Origin: Euglena gracilis
Taxonomy: Eukaryota; Euglenida; Euglenophyceae; Euglenales
Direction of reading: 5' to 3'
Assembly: GCA_039621445.1 (NCBI GenBank)
Contig: CP154954.1
Span: 63,384,046 to 63,448,045, forward strand
DNA length: 64,000 bases
A program made the position numbers and the translations under genes. The first letter of the stretch is position 1. Every line of letters begins with the position of its first letter. Below, one piece after another: positions 40,324 through 50,888 of this stretch. The notes below the pieces were generated by a model. That model did no database searches. It saw only the letters and a list, made by a program, of their open reading frames with translations, and was not told where the DNA came from.

Positions 40324-43300
40324 CTACTCCATATCGGAGTCGGCCTTTTGGCCTATAGTTGACTTCCTAGAATAAATTGCGCGTATCGCGCGAATCGCAT
40401 TTCTGTCTTCCACCAGCTCATCCTCGGTGCTCTCATCACCCTCCCTGCCCGAAGCCAGGTCTTTTTCCTCGATAGAGAATATTTTAAAACCAACCCGCTG
40501 CCTATTGGCAGCTCCGCGATTGGAATCGCGACGACCATGGCTAGGGCGGGGAGAACGGGAACGTGGGCACTTGGATGAATGGTGGTCTTTGGACCCACAA
40601 AGGGAACAACGGTTACGCGATTGCGATTGCCTTTTGGCATCATAGCGACGTGGGGAGCGGGTATCCGCTCGACCGCGATCGGATCGCGAAGAGGATGATC
40701 CACTTCTCGACCGAGATCGCGAAGAATCGCGATTCGTATCCCGATTGTGGGTGGGGGGGCGGGCGGACCGACCACGCGGTATGAAACCACGTCCGCTATT
40801 GCGGTGGGGTGAACGGGAACGCGGTGTACCATCACCCGATCGGTATCCCGACCGCTGCGAATACGCAGATCGTGAGGAACGCGAACTCCAGGAAGAGAGG
40901 GATCCTCGGGGGCTCTTACTGCGCTTTCGCGCTTGGGGATTCGGACACTCCCGAGACATATGTCCCGGTTGATTACACAAAAAGCACACTTTGTCCGAAA
41001 CTTGATCAGAAGAGCGCGAATAGCGCGGTTTGGATTCCCGTGTGGGGGATTTGGGGTTTGAGCGCGGATAGCGCGTTTTGGAATCACTCGATGGTGATTT
41101 TGGTGATTTTGGGGAGTTAGTCCTTTGGACTGCATGGACTGAACCGGTGGGTACACCCGCGGTAGGGTGGTGGTGATATGCCGATTCAATCTGTCCCAGA
41201 AGTTGTGATAACTTCATTTATTTGGAAACATAGTTCCATCTCTCATCGAGAGTCAAAATGTGTCCCGAGAGTTCCTCGCGGTTAATTTCCTTGATGAGCT
41301 TGGGGATATAGCGCAGTAATACCGCATCAAATTGTTCTTTGATTTGCTTTTCCCCTAACTCATCAACTTCGGCTGCCAATGCAAGCCACTTGGAGTACCA
41401 CAAGTCTATCGACTTCCATTTGCGGTCCGGGGGGGTAAATTGCCGCCATTTGTTTTCCAGACTGATTCTGGAAACCAAACTGGAGCATGATGAAGCATAT
41501 TGCTCAACCAATTCCTCAAAAGAAATGCGCCTGCAGATGACTAATTGTCTGGCGCGTTCTTTTTCATCCCTTGGGAGGCAATCAATAAACTCCATCTTGA
41601 TTACCTCTGGGTTGTCATCTTGGGTAGGTCCCTTCAAATCCCAATAATATTCCCAGTCGCGGAAAAATTGTTTCCATGTGGTGGGGTCACCGTCCCATTG
41701 GGGATTCACTTTGTTCGCTATCGCGATGGTGCCTTTGAAATCTTTCTGAGAAACCCGTTGCCCTTCGGTGGTATTCCAGGGGTGTGGGCCCGGGGGCGAA
41801 ATTGCACCATGTGCAGGTACACCGGTGGTTGCACCAAGGGTATTGTTCGGGTAATTCTGCGAATGCGCATGGAACATACCACTTAGTGTACCATAGGTAC
41901 CATGCAAATTCGGAGAATCGCGATTGCGCGAATGGTGATGCGGTTGCGCATGTGGGGGTGAGGTATCACATGGTTGCACCATTGGTGCTACTAAGCGAAT
42001 TTGGGAGGTATGACCAATACCCGGTGTGGGGGTGCGGATCGTACCACGAGTTAGTTCGGCTTCCCGAATCTCCTGATTTAAGAGGGGGGTGGGTCTGGTT
42101 TTCGCTTGAAAACCCGACTCATCATCCGAGAACTCGTCCATTGGGACTGGTAATGCTAATGGAGGAACCACAGCATGAGCGGAAACGCGATTTGGTGGCA
42201 ATGTGCCTGTGGACTCGGGGATTGGTGCGCGAATAGCGCTTTTTGAGCTGGAAGATGCGGCAAGTGTGCGAACCATACCCGATTGCGGGTTTTGGTGGAT
42301 GGAACTTGTTTCGTGAATGGAATTTGAATGGAATGGAACGTGGATGGAATTTGTGCGTGAATTTGGTCCAAATTTGTTGCAAACTCATGCACACTTTGCT
42401 CCAAATGGTCAACAACCTGCCAATTGTCGGTTATCCGGCCCACATCCTCCTGCAAACGCTTAATCCGCCTACGGTATGAGAGTAGCTCATCCAAAAGCAG
42501 GATTTTGTCAGAAATCGACTGAAAATCGTGCGAAATTGCACCAAAACCAAAAAAACCAAAAAAAGTGTCCAATTCCTGTACTCTTGTCACCAAAGTGCGC
42601 ATCGCACTTGAAATGTTCTCCAATTGTGGAGATGGCTTGGTGGGATGGTCCGAATGCGGATCTTTGACTTTTTCAGCCATTAGCTGTTTCTGCAACACTG
42701 AAACTTGCGCGGATAGCGTGATAAGGTCATTTTGCAGTTTTGTGACATCCTGCTTTACCGTTTTCTCGGTGTTCATGAGACTGTCACAAAATCCTTGCAC
42801 GATTTGGTGATTTTCCGTGCGCATTTCAGCGCGAATCTGGTCCAAGTGTGTGTTTGGGAGTGTGGGGGTTGGTGTTGGTAAGGGCAATGTGCCTTGGGGT
42901 GGTGATTGCACCTGAAGCGTTTTTGTGCTCGTTTCTTGCATGCGTTTGTGCAAATCCGCTATCGCGGTGTGAATGCCGGTAACATCCGGGATCCTACCAG
43001 CTACTTCCGCATAGCGGGTGTGCAACTTAGCCAATGAGGCTTCAATGTTACCAACGTCCTGTTGTAACTGTTTGTGCAAATCGGACATGGTGGCCTTGAT
43101 TCCGCTAATATCCGGTGTTGGTGCACGGGTTGCCGCATTGCGGTTCTGCAAATCCGCGATTGCGGTTCGAAATTCCATTGTGTCATTCTGCCACTGTTGT
43201 TGCAAATTCTCAATCCTACTCGCGATATTCGCGATTTCGGTGTGAAAACTTGCAATTTCAGCGGGAATCTCACCACAATGACAAGATTTCTGCTCCAATC

Positions 43301-44527
43301 GAGAAAGTCTTTCCTCCAATTGTTGCATACGTGCGGGGGGCAAAACTTTCATTGGCTTGGGCAGAAAAGTTGGCAAAATTCGCGGAATCACCACTCAACT
43401 GGAAAATGCGCTGTTGCGCTTCTTGAAATGCGGATGCAAGTGTGGAAAATTGCTCCAATGTGATAAATTGTCGCAAATTGTGACTTTTGATGGGGGGTTC
43501 ATGCAACTTTTGCTGCAATTGTGGAAAAATTGCCGTAATTGGCTCCAATTGATGGGACAAAGCTTGCAAACTATGTTGCATGTTGGAGAAAATCGCATCA
43601 TTGCGGGATTGTGTTTCACACATGGCTTCACTCACTTTTTGGAAGTGTTGTGGCAAATGTGCCTGCAAATGTGTGTCTAAACCTTGACGCAAAGTTGCTA
43701 GGTCCACATTGGTGGATTGAAAATTTGTTTGGCAATATTCACCAACATCACGCACGTAACGCCAAAGGCAATTGAGCTTGTGTTCTACAACCTTTTGGTT
43801 TTTCTCATCAAAATCCAAAACCTTGTTAAGTGTCATAGCGCAATCCGCTACACAAGTGTGGACATGGGAAATTTGCCGCGTTAGCGGGTGGTCCACTGGA
43901 AGATTTGCGACTATGCGCTGAATCACGGTAATGGGTTGAGGGGCAATGTTTCTAACTCTTCCGCATCACTGCTCATAGACTCTGTGGGACTTGTATAAGC
44001 CGGAACTGTCAAACGCATCTCCGGGTGCCATGGCAATGCCGGAAAAGAACCCGTATCGGGTGGAGTGGGCAATTGTCTAATCGGACTTGTGGGGGGAAGC
44101 ATAGGGGGGGGGGCTGAAAGAAACATGGTGTTTCTAACCCACCCTCAAGAAAAATTTGCCGTGGCGTATCCGCCTCAGAGTCAAATGTGCCTATCGGCAC
44201 CAGTGCGAGATCTCGCCGGGGGGAATGGGTGTTAGCCGATCGGCTTTCCAACAAAAGGGGTTGTGCCTGTTGGGCATTGTGTTGCTCTATAGAGCTTGAC
44301 CCCGATAGGTGTGGGGGTGTCCATTGGGCGGGGGGAGGATTACTCGACACAGACACCGATAGGTGTGACACACGCGGGGAAGGAGGATTACCTTTGAAAT
44401 GGATCAATGCTTGTGTACGCCTATGGGGTTGTGAATGCTCATTAGAGCTAGGCAATGATGCCGCAGGTTCAAGTCCTCGAAGTGAACCAATTAATGCAGC
44501 CTAGCCAATGGGAGTTGTGCTCTGCAT
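40324..44527 (-). pseudogene. gag: element B gag (degenerate)
   Basis: Start at about 44,527 (MQSTTPIG) with a TAG in codon 9, then several frame changes (near 43,925, 43,330 and 42,200) and a TAA at 41218-41220 inside the conserved RWNYVSK / KLSQLLGQ stretch. The coiled-coil half (LEERLSRLEQK), capsid region (NKVNPQWDGDPTTWKQFFRDW), zinc knuckle (CFLCNQPGHMSRECP) and second cluster (CSLCGSKDHHSSKCP) are all recognisable. It ends at the same UAG context as A (40324-40326). Confidence 0.9.
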
Positions 44528-44784
44528 TTTTAAAGCAAAAACACAAAAACCAAGTGTAACTTGTGGTGTAAAATGCAGAAACAAGTACAAAAAGAGGGGA
44601 TAGTATAAAAAGTAAGCAGAGACCCGAACTCTGAGGTTTGAAGCGTATACTGCGAACCGTCAGAGGACGTGTCCGTGCGTACGGCTTTGGCCGGAAACGG
44701 CTTGTAGTGCCTGTGGTCGCCTATAGGAGGGGGCACCACACGACCGTTTGCGGTTAAAAGGATCGAAAACCTAAACTGCTACCA
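44528..44784 (-). other. element B leader with primer-binding site
   Basis: The plus-strand text ending at 44784 is AGGATCGAAAACCT, then AAACTGCTACCA. Apart from one extra A it has the eukaryotic initiator tRNA-Met T-arm signature (GGATCGAAACC, with AUCG in place of TPsiCG) followed by an acceptor end CTGCTACCA. The first base of the site abuts the LTR directly. Confidence 0.8.
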
Positions 44785-45218
44785 AGTGTACGTTCAACCT
44801 TTCCTCGCTTTCGCCCTTTGGTGCGCAAAAAGGTAAAAGTTGGAGTAACAGGAAAAATTGAAAAGAATAATGTAAAAGTTGTTCGCCCTTTTCCCCAATT
44901 AAGAGGCAGAGCACAAGACAGGCGAGAAGCTCTTTGGGCTACGACAAGGAAAAGTGCCAAGTGACTTGGCTGTCCTTTCAGGACTTCAAAATGAGAAAAA
45001 TCAAACTTGGAAATCAAGTCTTGAAAAAAATACCAGAATGGAATAAAATACCACCTGTGGAGAGGAGAACCAGAATAAGGATTAGGTATTCCTAATTCAG
45101 GCCGTTGGCCATCTGTAGGAATACAGCATAGTACTGTGTATGGGGATCAGAGCTATATCTGGCCGTAGGCTTATACCTACATACACAGTACCATGGCCTT
45201 ACGGCTGCCTGGTACACA
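44785..45218 (-). repeat. element B 5' LTR
   Basis: 434 bp, paired with 9802-10240. The 12-bp inverted repeat (GTACTGTGTATG/CATACACAGTAC) is conserved. The central palindrome is ATTAGG-TATT-CCTAAT here. Confidence 0.95.
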
Positions 45219-45223
45219 ACCAA

Positions 45224-46150
45224 CCCACGTTCCGTGAACCAAACCCAAGTACTCCCCTCAATGTCTTCCACTTTTTGTGCAACTGTTTCTTTTATTTTAG
45301 GGAATGGAATTCCAATTGAAAAAGGAAATGCGCAAGAGGGCACAAGAAATGGGGAAGAAGCGCCGGCGGGAGGAGAGGCAACTCCTCATGGCGGTGTGTT
45401 GGGTTGCCAGAAAAAGGGAATCTGGGTTGGGGAGGAGGATCTAGAAAAGGGTGGTTGGGCTCAGGCAACCGGGGATGCGAGGCTGGGTAGGTTGATCGAT
45501 CCTACGCAACCTAGGGGCAACGGAGGCACCGAAGGTCCCTCCGCCTTAGGACGAAACAGGCCGAGAGAAGCAGAGAAAGAAGAGGCAAAGGAGAAAGGAA
45601 ACTGCCCCGAACGCGTCGCTTTTTTAGGACTTAGTGATCCACTTCCTTCTGAGGCTCATTTTTGGATCTAAATAGACCGCAAAAGCTCAGGTGATCGGTG
45701 AATCAAAGAAAACCTGGGCGACGGTGAGCGGGAGGCGCGCCAGCCGTCGCTCTGGGGAGGAATGCGGACACTCGGGCTCCGCACTTTGCCCTTGTGAGGC
45801 CATGCCTTGTTCGCCGGCGAACAGCATGGCCTCATAAGGTCTTTGTGCTTCGCCCTCGGTGTCCCTTCCTTCCTGGTCGGCTTGCGTCGAGGAACTCTCC
45901 CTCGCTAAAATTTTTCAGTAATTTCAGGTGATAAATGGCCTTTCCGGAGGGAAAAGTTAGGATTCAGCTACGGCCAGGAAGCATGGACATCGCAAGGCCC
46001 CCCCCATTATGTACCTCCCCCCCAATTTCGGCCTCCCGGGGGGAGGTACATAATGGGGGGGGGGATGGTATATTATCGAAATAAAACCTGGGGTGGAGAC
46101 GAAAGCTCATTGGAGTTTTTTGAAGGAATATCGAGAACCCTAAGTGGAAG
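45224..46150. other. flank of element B, possible retroelement debris
   Basis: After an acceptor-like TTTTATTTTAG at about 45,300 there is a Lys/Arg/Glu-rich open stretch (45,304-45,444) and, in another frame, a Glu/Lys-rich one to 45,671. They might be gag debris of the element whose chromodomain relic lies at 46.2 kb, but nothing diagnostic such as a zinc knuckle is present. Confidence 0.25.
45997..46064. repeat. poly-C/poly-G bounded inverted repeat
   Basis: A C run followed by ATTATGTACCTCCCCCC is mirrored by GGGGGGAGGTACATAAT and a G run, with about 14 bases between the arms. It belongs with the other small homopolymer-ended elements of the window. Confidence 0.8.
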
Positions 46151-46158
46151 GTAAGGGG

Positions 46159-46400
46159 GTACCTCCTTTTTATTATAAACCGACCGAAAAAGAAGAAAAG
46201 GCATTACCTGATGAGTGGGAGGTGGAAAAAATTCTACGGCACCGGAAAGGAAAAGATGAAAAATGGGAATTTTTGACGAAATGAGTCGGATATGAGGATG
46301 GGGAGGAAACCTGGGAACCGGCTGGAAATTTCATTCACAGATTCAGTGGGGAGTTTGTAAAGTATTGCCGTGAGAAAAAAGTGAAAATGGACATAATATC
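46159..46400 (+). pseudogene. chromodomain relic of another chromovirus
   Basis: The plus frame from 46159 reads PPFYYKPTEKEEKALPDEWEV (as two pieces PPFYYKPTEKEE and LPDEWEVEKILRHRKGKDEK), then WEFLTK, TGA, VGYEDGEETWEPAGNF. This is a clear chromodomain (EWEVEKIL ... KWVGY-type ... TWEP). TGA at 46282-46284 stands where the family has the Trp of the KWKGY motif, a TGG to TGA change. Upstream sequence is too decayed to identify the integrase. It differs from the chromodomains of A and B and is on the opposite strand, so it is a third lineage. Confidence 0.8.
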
Positions 46401-46599
46401 CGAACTCAAAATTGACGGTGGGCCGTACGCTCTAAGGGGAGCCATAAGGCCCTTTCAATGGCTCTACAGTGGGCCAAGTGGGAAGGCAAAGTGCTCTTTT
46501 TTTTTTTTACCCAACACCAAAATTCAAAAGCCGGCTTTGCACGTCCATGTGTGTGTGTGTTCGCACACGTGCACCCCCCCCCATTTCAACGTGCCGGGA

Positions 46600-46812
46600 G
46601 ATTTTTGGTAAAAATTCGGTTGTCCCCCCCCTCGGGTGGAGGGGAATTTTGGTTCAAATTCGACAAGCGCCCCTCCCCCCCCCTTCCTCGGGCCGGGGGT
46701 ATTTTTGTCGAAAAAATCAAGCGCCCCCCCCCCTCCTCGGGCCGGGGGATTTTTATCAAAAAAAATAAACCCCCCCCCCTTTCTTGGGCCGGGGGATTTT
46801 TTGTTGAAAAAT
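46600..46812. repeat. short tandem repeat, four units of about 50-60 bp
   Basis: Units of the form C-run, TCCTCGGGCCGGGGG, ATTTTTGT(C/T)GAAAAAAT. The open frames across it are a by-product of the repetition. Confidence 0.75.
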
Positions 46813-47337
46813 CTGTCCCCTTAACAAACTGTGTGGGGGCTCATAATGTGACCATGGACTCCCAACCACAAACCACAGTGTAATCCATCATCATCCACAC
46901 ATCCGAATGATTTGAGAAAGAACCCTCATAACACCACCGCGTGTTCTTGCGAGGGAAACATGGACACCGAAAATTCGCCCCCACCCGTTCCTCAACAAAG
47001 AGGGGGGAAATCCTCCATTCGGTACTCTTTCATCCAAATCCTATGTCCCACAACCATTCTCCCTTGAACCAACAAACGGGAAACAAACTTCAGGGACTAT
47101 GGCTTTCAAGTGCCTTCAAACCTTTGGGAAAGACTCGGTTCACCAACCATTGAATATTAGGTTCATGAAAGAGAGAATGTATAGGCGCAATCAACAACAA
47201 AAGACTGCCAAGGAGAAAGGAGAAAGGCAGAAAAAGGCCCCGCAAGGGGGCCGGGAGTGTGAAGGGGCACCACAGTATATTTGTTGCTCATGTGCTATAT
47301 TTGCCGTCCGCCGTCCTTCTTCCCTTCCCTCCCACTA

Positions 47338-47518
47338 CCCCCCCCCCCTTTATTTGCCCCCCCTAATTGAGCATTTGGGTCGGGGGAAAAAAATTTTCAT
47401 GCGCCGAAGGCGCCGAAAATTTTTTGCCCTATTTCCAAAAGAATTTTTGACCCCCCCCTTGTTTGAGCATTTGGGGGTTCCGTTGGCCCGTGGGTGTGCT
47501 CAAATAAAGGCGGGGGGG
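47338..47518. mobile_element. small element with CCCCCCCTTTATTTG inverted ends, copy 3
   Basis: Same structure and interior (ATGCGCCGAAGGCGCCGAA, GTTGGCCCGTGGGTGTGCTCAAATAAAGG) as the element contained twice in 4,455-5,116, with scattered substitutions and small deletions. About 180-200 bp with no coding capacity: a MITE-like non-autonomous element. Confidence 0.75.
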
Positions 47519-48405
47519 GGTGGTACCTTACTCCCGCGTTGCCGTCACGACTAAGGTCGCAAGGGAGGGGGTGTCGGCCTCCGGCTTTCGCCGGCAGTTA
47601 AAAATTCCCAGAAGGTCAAATTACAAAGTCGCAGGTAACAGCCAATCAGGAAGAGAAACCAGGAACAGAAATTGGAAGCGGGTCAAATTTCTAAGCTTCT
47701 TCAAATTCTGTTTTTTTTTACAGAACCTGAGGGTTTTTCCCCAATACTTGGCAAAGAAGGGATGCTTTGGAATTTAATTTGAACTATTACATTGTTGGTG
47801 GACTTTGAAGTGTGGATTGGGACAATTGTATCAAGAATTGAGAAGTCAATTGGATTGAAGGAGCCCTAACACCACTGCCTCTCCCTATACCACGTCCTTC
47901 GCCCTCTTCGCCGACCACTTCTTGCCCCAGGTTGTTTTTTTCTTCACATTCAGACCTTCTCACAGGTTTCCCACAGATTTGTTGCCATTTGAAACTGTGG
48001 GTTGGGGTTGTTGTCTTCAGGATTCAGTGGGCTGGCCTGTGGGTTGGCTTTCTCTTCAAGGTGTGCAAGAGAGTGTGAGAGAGTGTGTGAGAGAAAAAGA
48101 GAGATAAGTGAGATTCACTCAAAATGGCCGATTTTTCAGTTTTCACAAAAATTTCAGAAACCGTCCAAAAAACGATCCTACGCACCAGCACCACCTGGGT
48201 GAAAAAACGGGGGTTGGCTTGAGCCCACCAACACCCGAGAAAACGCAGGCACCACCCCGGAAACACCCCCCCCCCCCTGTCGGTGGTCCTCCCCACCGGC
48301 GAGGACCCCCCGGGGCCCTCGGCCCGAAGGGACTCGGCGGTCGCGGAGGCTACCGGCAACCCGGGGGGGGGGGCAAGCCCGGTAAACAACACCCACCTCC
48401 CAACC

Positions 48406-48500
48406 AAACTCCCTGGCCAGGATGGTATGGTTTGTCTGCAACATGTCCAACAACAACCGTGCTGCGTCCTCCTCGAGGTCATTACCCGTGCAACAAAAGC
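48406..48500 (-). pseudogene. leucine-rich-repeat-like fragment
   Basis: The minus-strand frame gives TGNDLEEDAARLLLDMLQ followed by TNHTIL. This fits the ribonuclease-inhibitor/NLR type repeat (N-D-L-X4-A-X2-L-X2-L-X-TN-X-TL). It covers only one repeat and has no clear splice sites, so it is either one exon of an LRR gene not otherwise visible or a decayed piece. Confidence 0.35.
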
Positions 48501-48559
48501 GGAGGAAAATCAATGCGCTGCACCGTCGTAGTGTTTGCTTTTAAAGCTCGTGGGAAAGG

Positions 48560-48760
48560 AAAAGGTCTGAGCATGGTCGGCCCACGGTCGGCTCGGTGGC
48601 CCTTTGTCGCCCTCGGTCGCCCTTGGTCGTGGGGGGATCAACCGAGAGCCACGGTTGTGGGGGTCGACCGAGGGCGACCATGGTCGACCCCCACCCCACA
48701 GCCGGACCCCCCCCTTTTTGCAAAGTTGGTCGCCCTCGGTCGACCCCCACAAAATTACCA
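48560..48760. repeat. GGTCGCCCTCGGTCG low-complexity repeat
   Basis: Degenerate repetition of GGTCG / CGACC words in both orientations. It gives open frames but no recognisable protein. Confidence 0.6.
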
Positions 48761-48769
48761 CCCATGTTC

Positions 48770-49600
48770 ACAGGCCCCAAAAATAACAAAAATGTTTTCA
48801 ACCCGTTTTGGGGGGCAAATCCCCTTTTGTTGCTCAACTGTTCGACGGCCCCAAAATAACAAAATCCCTTGTGTTGCCCACGCGTTTTGGGGGACAAATC
48901 CTCTTTGTGGCCCAACTGTTCGAGTGCCCCCAAAATAACAAAATCCCTTGTGCTACCCATGCGTTTGGTGGGGCAAACCCGTAGTGTAACCCACCCGTTT
49001 TGGGGAGGCAAATACCTTGTGTTACCCACCCATTTTGAAGGGTAAATCCCCTTTGTTGCCCAACTGTTCGAGGGCCCCGAAATAACAAAATCCCTTGTGT
49101 GATTCACCCCTTTTGGGGGGGCTAATCCCTTGTGTTACCCACCCGTTTTGAAGGCAAATACCCTTTGTTGCCCAACTGTTCGAGGGCCCCAAAATAGCAA
49201 AATCCCTTGTGTTACCCACCCGTTTTGAAGTGTAAGTCCGCTTTGTTGCCCAACTGTTCGAGGGCCCCAAAAAAACAAAATCCCTTGGGTATCCACCCCT
49301 TTTGGGGGGCAAATCCCTTCTGTTACCCACCCGTTTTGAAGGGCAAATCCCCTTTGTTGGAGAACTGTTCGAGGGAAAATAACATAATCCCTTGTGTTAC
49401 CCACGCGTTTTGGGGGGCAAAACCCCTTTGTTTCCCAACTGGTCAAGGGCCCCAAAATAACCAAATCCGTTGTGTTACCCACGTGTTTTTGGGGGCAAAT
49501 CCCCTGTGTTACCGACCCGTTTTGAAGGGTAAAGTCCCCTTTGTTGCCCAACTGTTCGAGGGCCCCAAAATAACAAAATCCATTGTGCTACCCATAGCAA
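48770..49600. repeat. minisatellite, about 80- and 120-bp units
   Basis: Around ten repeats built from the modules CAACTGTTCGAGGGCCCC, AAAATAACAAAATCCCTTGTGTTACCCA and CGTTTTGGGGGGCAAATCCC. Some units carry an extra short module, giving alternating lengths. All three minus frames are open over long stretches because of the repetition. Confidence 0.85.
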
Positions 49601-50888
49601 GGGGGCCACCCCTGGCGCAGCCTGCTCCCTTTCCGGCACCAGTAGTGGGGAGAAGTTCCATTTCGGAACAAAGAGGTATTTCCGAAATAAGAATTACAGC
49701 GCCCCGGGCGCTCGCATGATGTTTTTTTGCGCTTGCGCTCTTCGGTCTATGGGGTGTGGCGTAATTTGGGCCGTTCAAGATCGGTGGCCCCCCGGCAAAG
49801 TTCAGCGGCGGTCTGGGGAGTGGGCACACCAAGGGAATGTTGTGGCCCGGTGACGATTTTTTTTCCAGCAAGAAGCAAGGGGGGGTCCAGTAGTCTCCGT
49901 GATAAACCGTGACCAGGGACGGAGGGACCTCACTGCGAAACAAAAAGGAAGGATGGGGTCTTTTCGCGCCGGGGAGGAAAGGCAGGCCCCATCGAGCCAA
50001 AGTGTGGAGCAAGGGTGGTCGTTCTACCTTGTGCCTTGCTTTCCCCCCGGACCCTGTTTTGAAAAAGCCACCCCCTCACCTCGGGGTTAACCACCCACCC
50101 ACCCAAAATACAACAAAAATCGGGTTAAAAACCTTGAAAAAGGACTCCCGTGGCCTTTGGAAATGCTGCGCTTCGCATTGTAGGGGGGGGCTTTAAATTT
50201 GGAGTGTTCTTTTTTTTTTTGCCCTCGGGGGGTATTTAGGTTAGCAGGGGGGGTGTGGTGGGGGGGCAGGGTCGACTCCTCCACCCGCAAGGGAAAATTT
50301 TGACCGGGGGTCGGCGCCGCTGGAAAAATGGAGTGGGAGGTCGGAATGCCAAGATTTTGTCCTGTTCAGGCTTTGGATTTCAAAAATGATGTTTCATTGA
50401 ACTATGCCAATTCAATCCAATCCTGGAGGACATGGTCAGTGGCCTGAATCAAGAGGCTGAGAAGGAAGAGGCTGTTGCAAGTAATCAAGTTTTGGTCAGG
50501 AAGAAAAGACGAATGGGGTGACATACAAAGCAGACCTGCAGTGTTTGCAACTTGGTGGAAATTATGCAAAAAAATGTCATTTTCCATTTTCAACAACATT
50601 GCACATTTGTTCTGCCAATTTATGGCTCAAGAAAATTACGCAGGCTTGGGGGCAACACGGGACGCCAACAAATTTAATCCGTCAAACCAAGAAAATGAGC
50701 ATGGGCTTTTGAAATGTCGTCAAAATGGTGAGTGTGCTTGCAGTGCACCACTGCCGAAGCAGGGGGCGTGCTTTTATTTGGAGAGAGAGAAGCGGAGGTG
50801 CGCTTACAGCGGCCTCGGGGTTCACCATTGAAAATGCAACGCCTGCAGAGCAGTTAGGGGTTGAGGACGGGGTGTCCAGCAGCGGCCG
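49601..50888. other. no gene recognised downstream of the ARL6-like gene
   Basis: Mixed sequence with G runs near 49,880 and 50,185-50,265 and no convincing open frame. The 3' untranslated region of the ARL6-like gene must lie just below 50,889. Confidence 0.5.

Larger units (their letters stand above)
9797..45223 (-). mobile_element. element B: giant Ty3/gypsy chromovirus, interrupted by element A and a satellite insertion
   Basis: Minus-strand LTR retrotransposon bounded by a perfect 5-bp target duplication ACCAA (9797-9801 and 45219-45223). Its LTRs (9802-10240 and 44785-45218) differ by about 12 substitutions and one 5-bp indel. Order on the minus strand: 5' LTR, primer-binding site, gag, pol, ORF3, polypurine tract, 3' LTR. 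Without element A and one CTATG copy it would be about 18.9 kb, of which about 1.3 kb is a further insertion. All its ORFs are broken by frameshifts and stops. Several of these are TGA where a CGN Arg codon is expected, as cytosine deamination at CpG would give. It is the older host of element A. Confidence 0.95.

Noticed and set aside
48541-49551. Several 80-190 codon minus-strand frames with repeated NGWVTQGI-like words
   Set aside because: By-product of the minisatellite at 48.77-49.60 kb, open in all frames.
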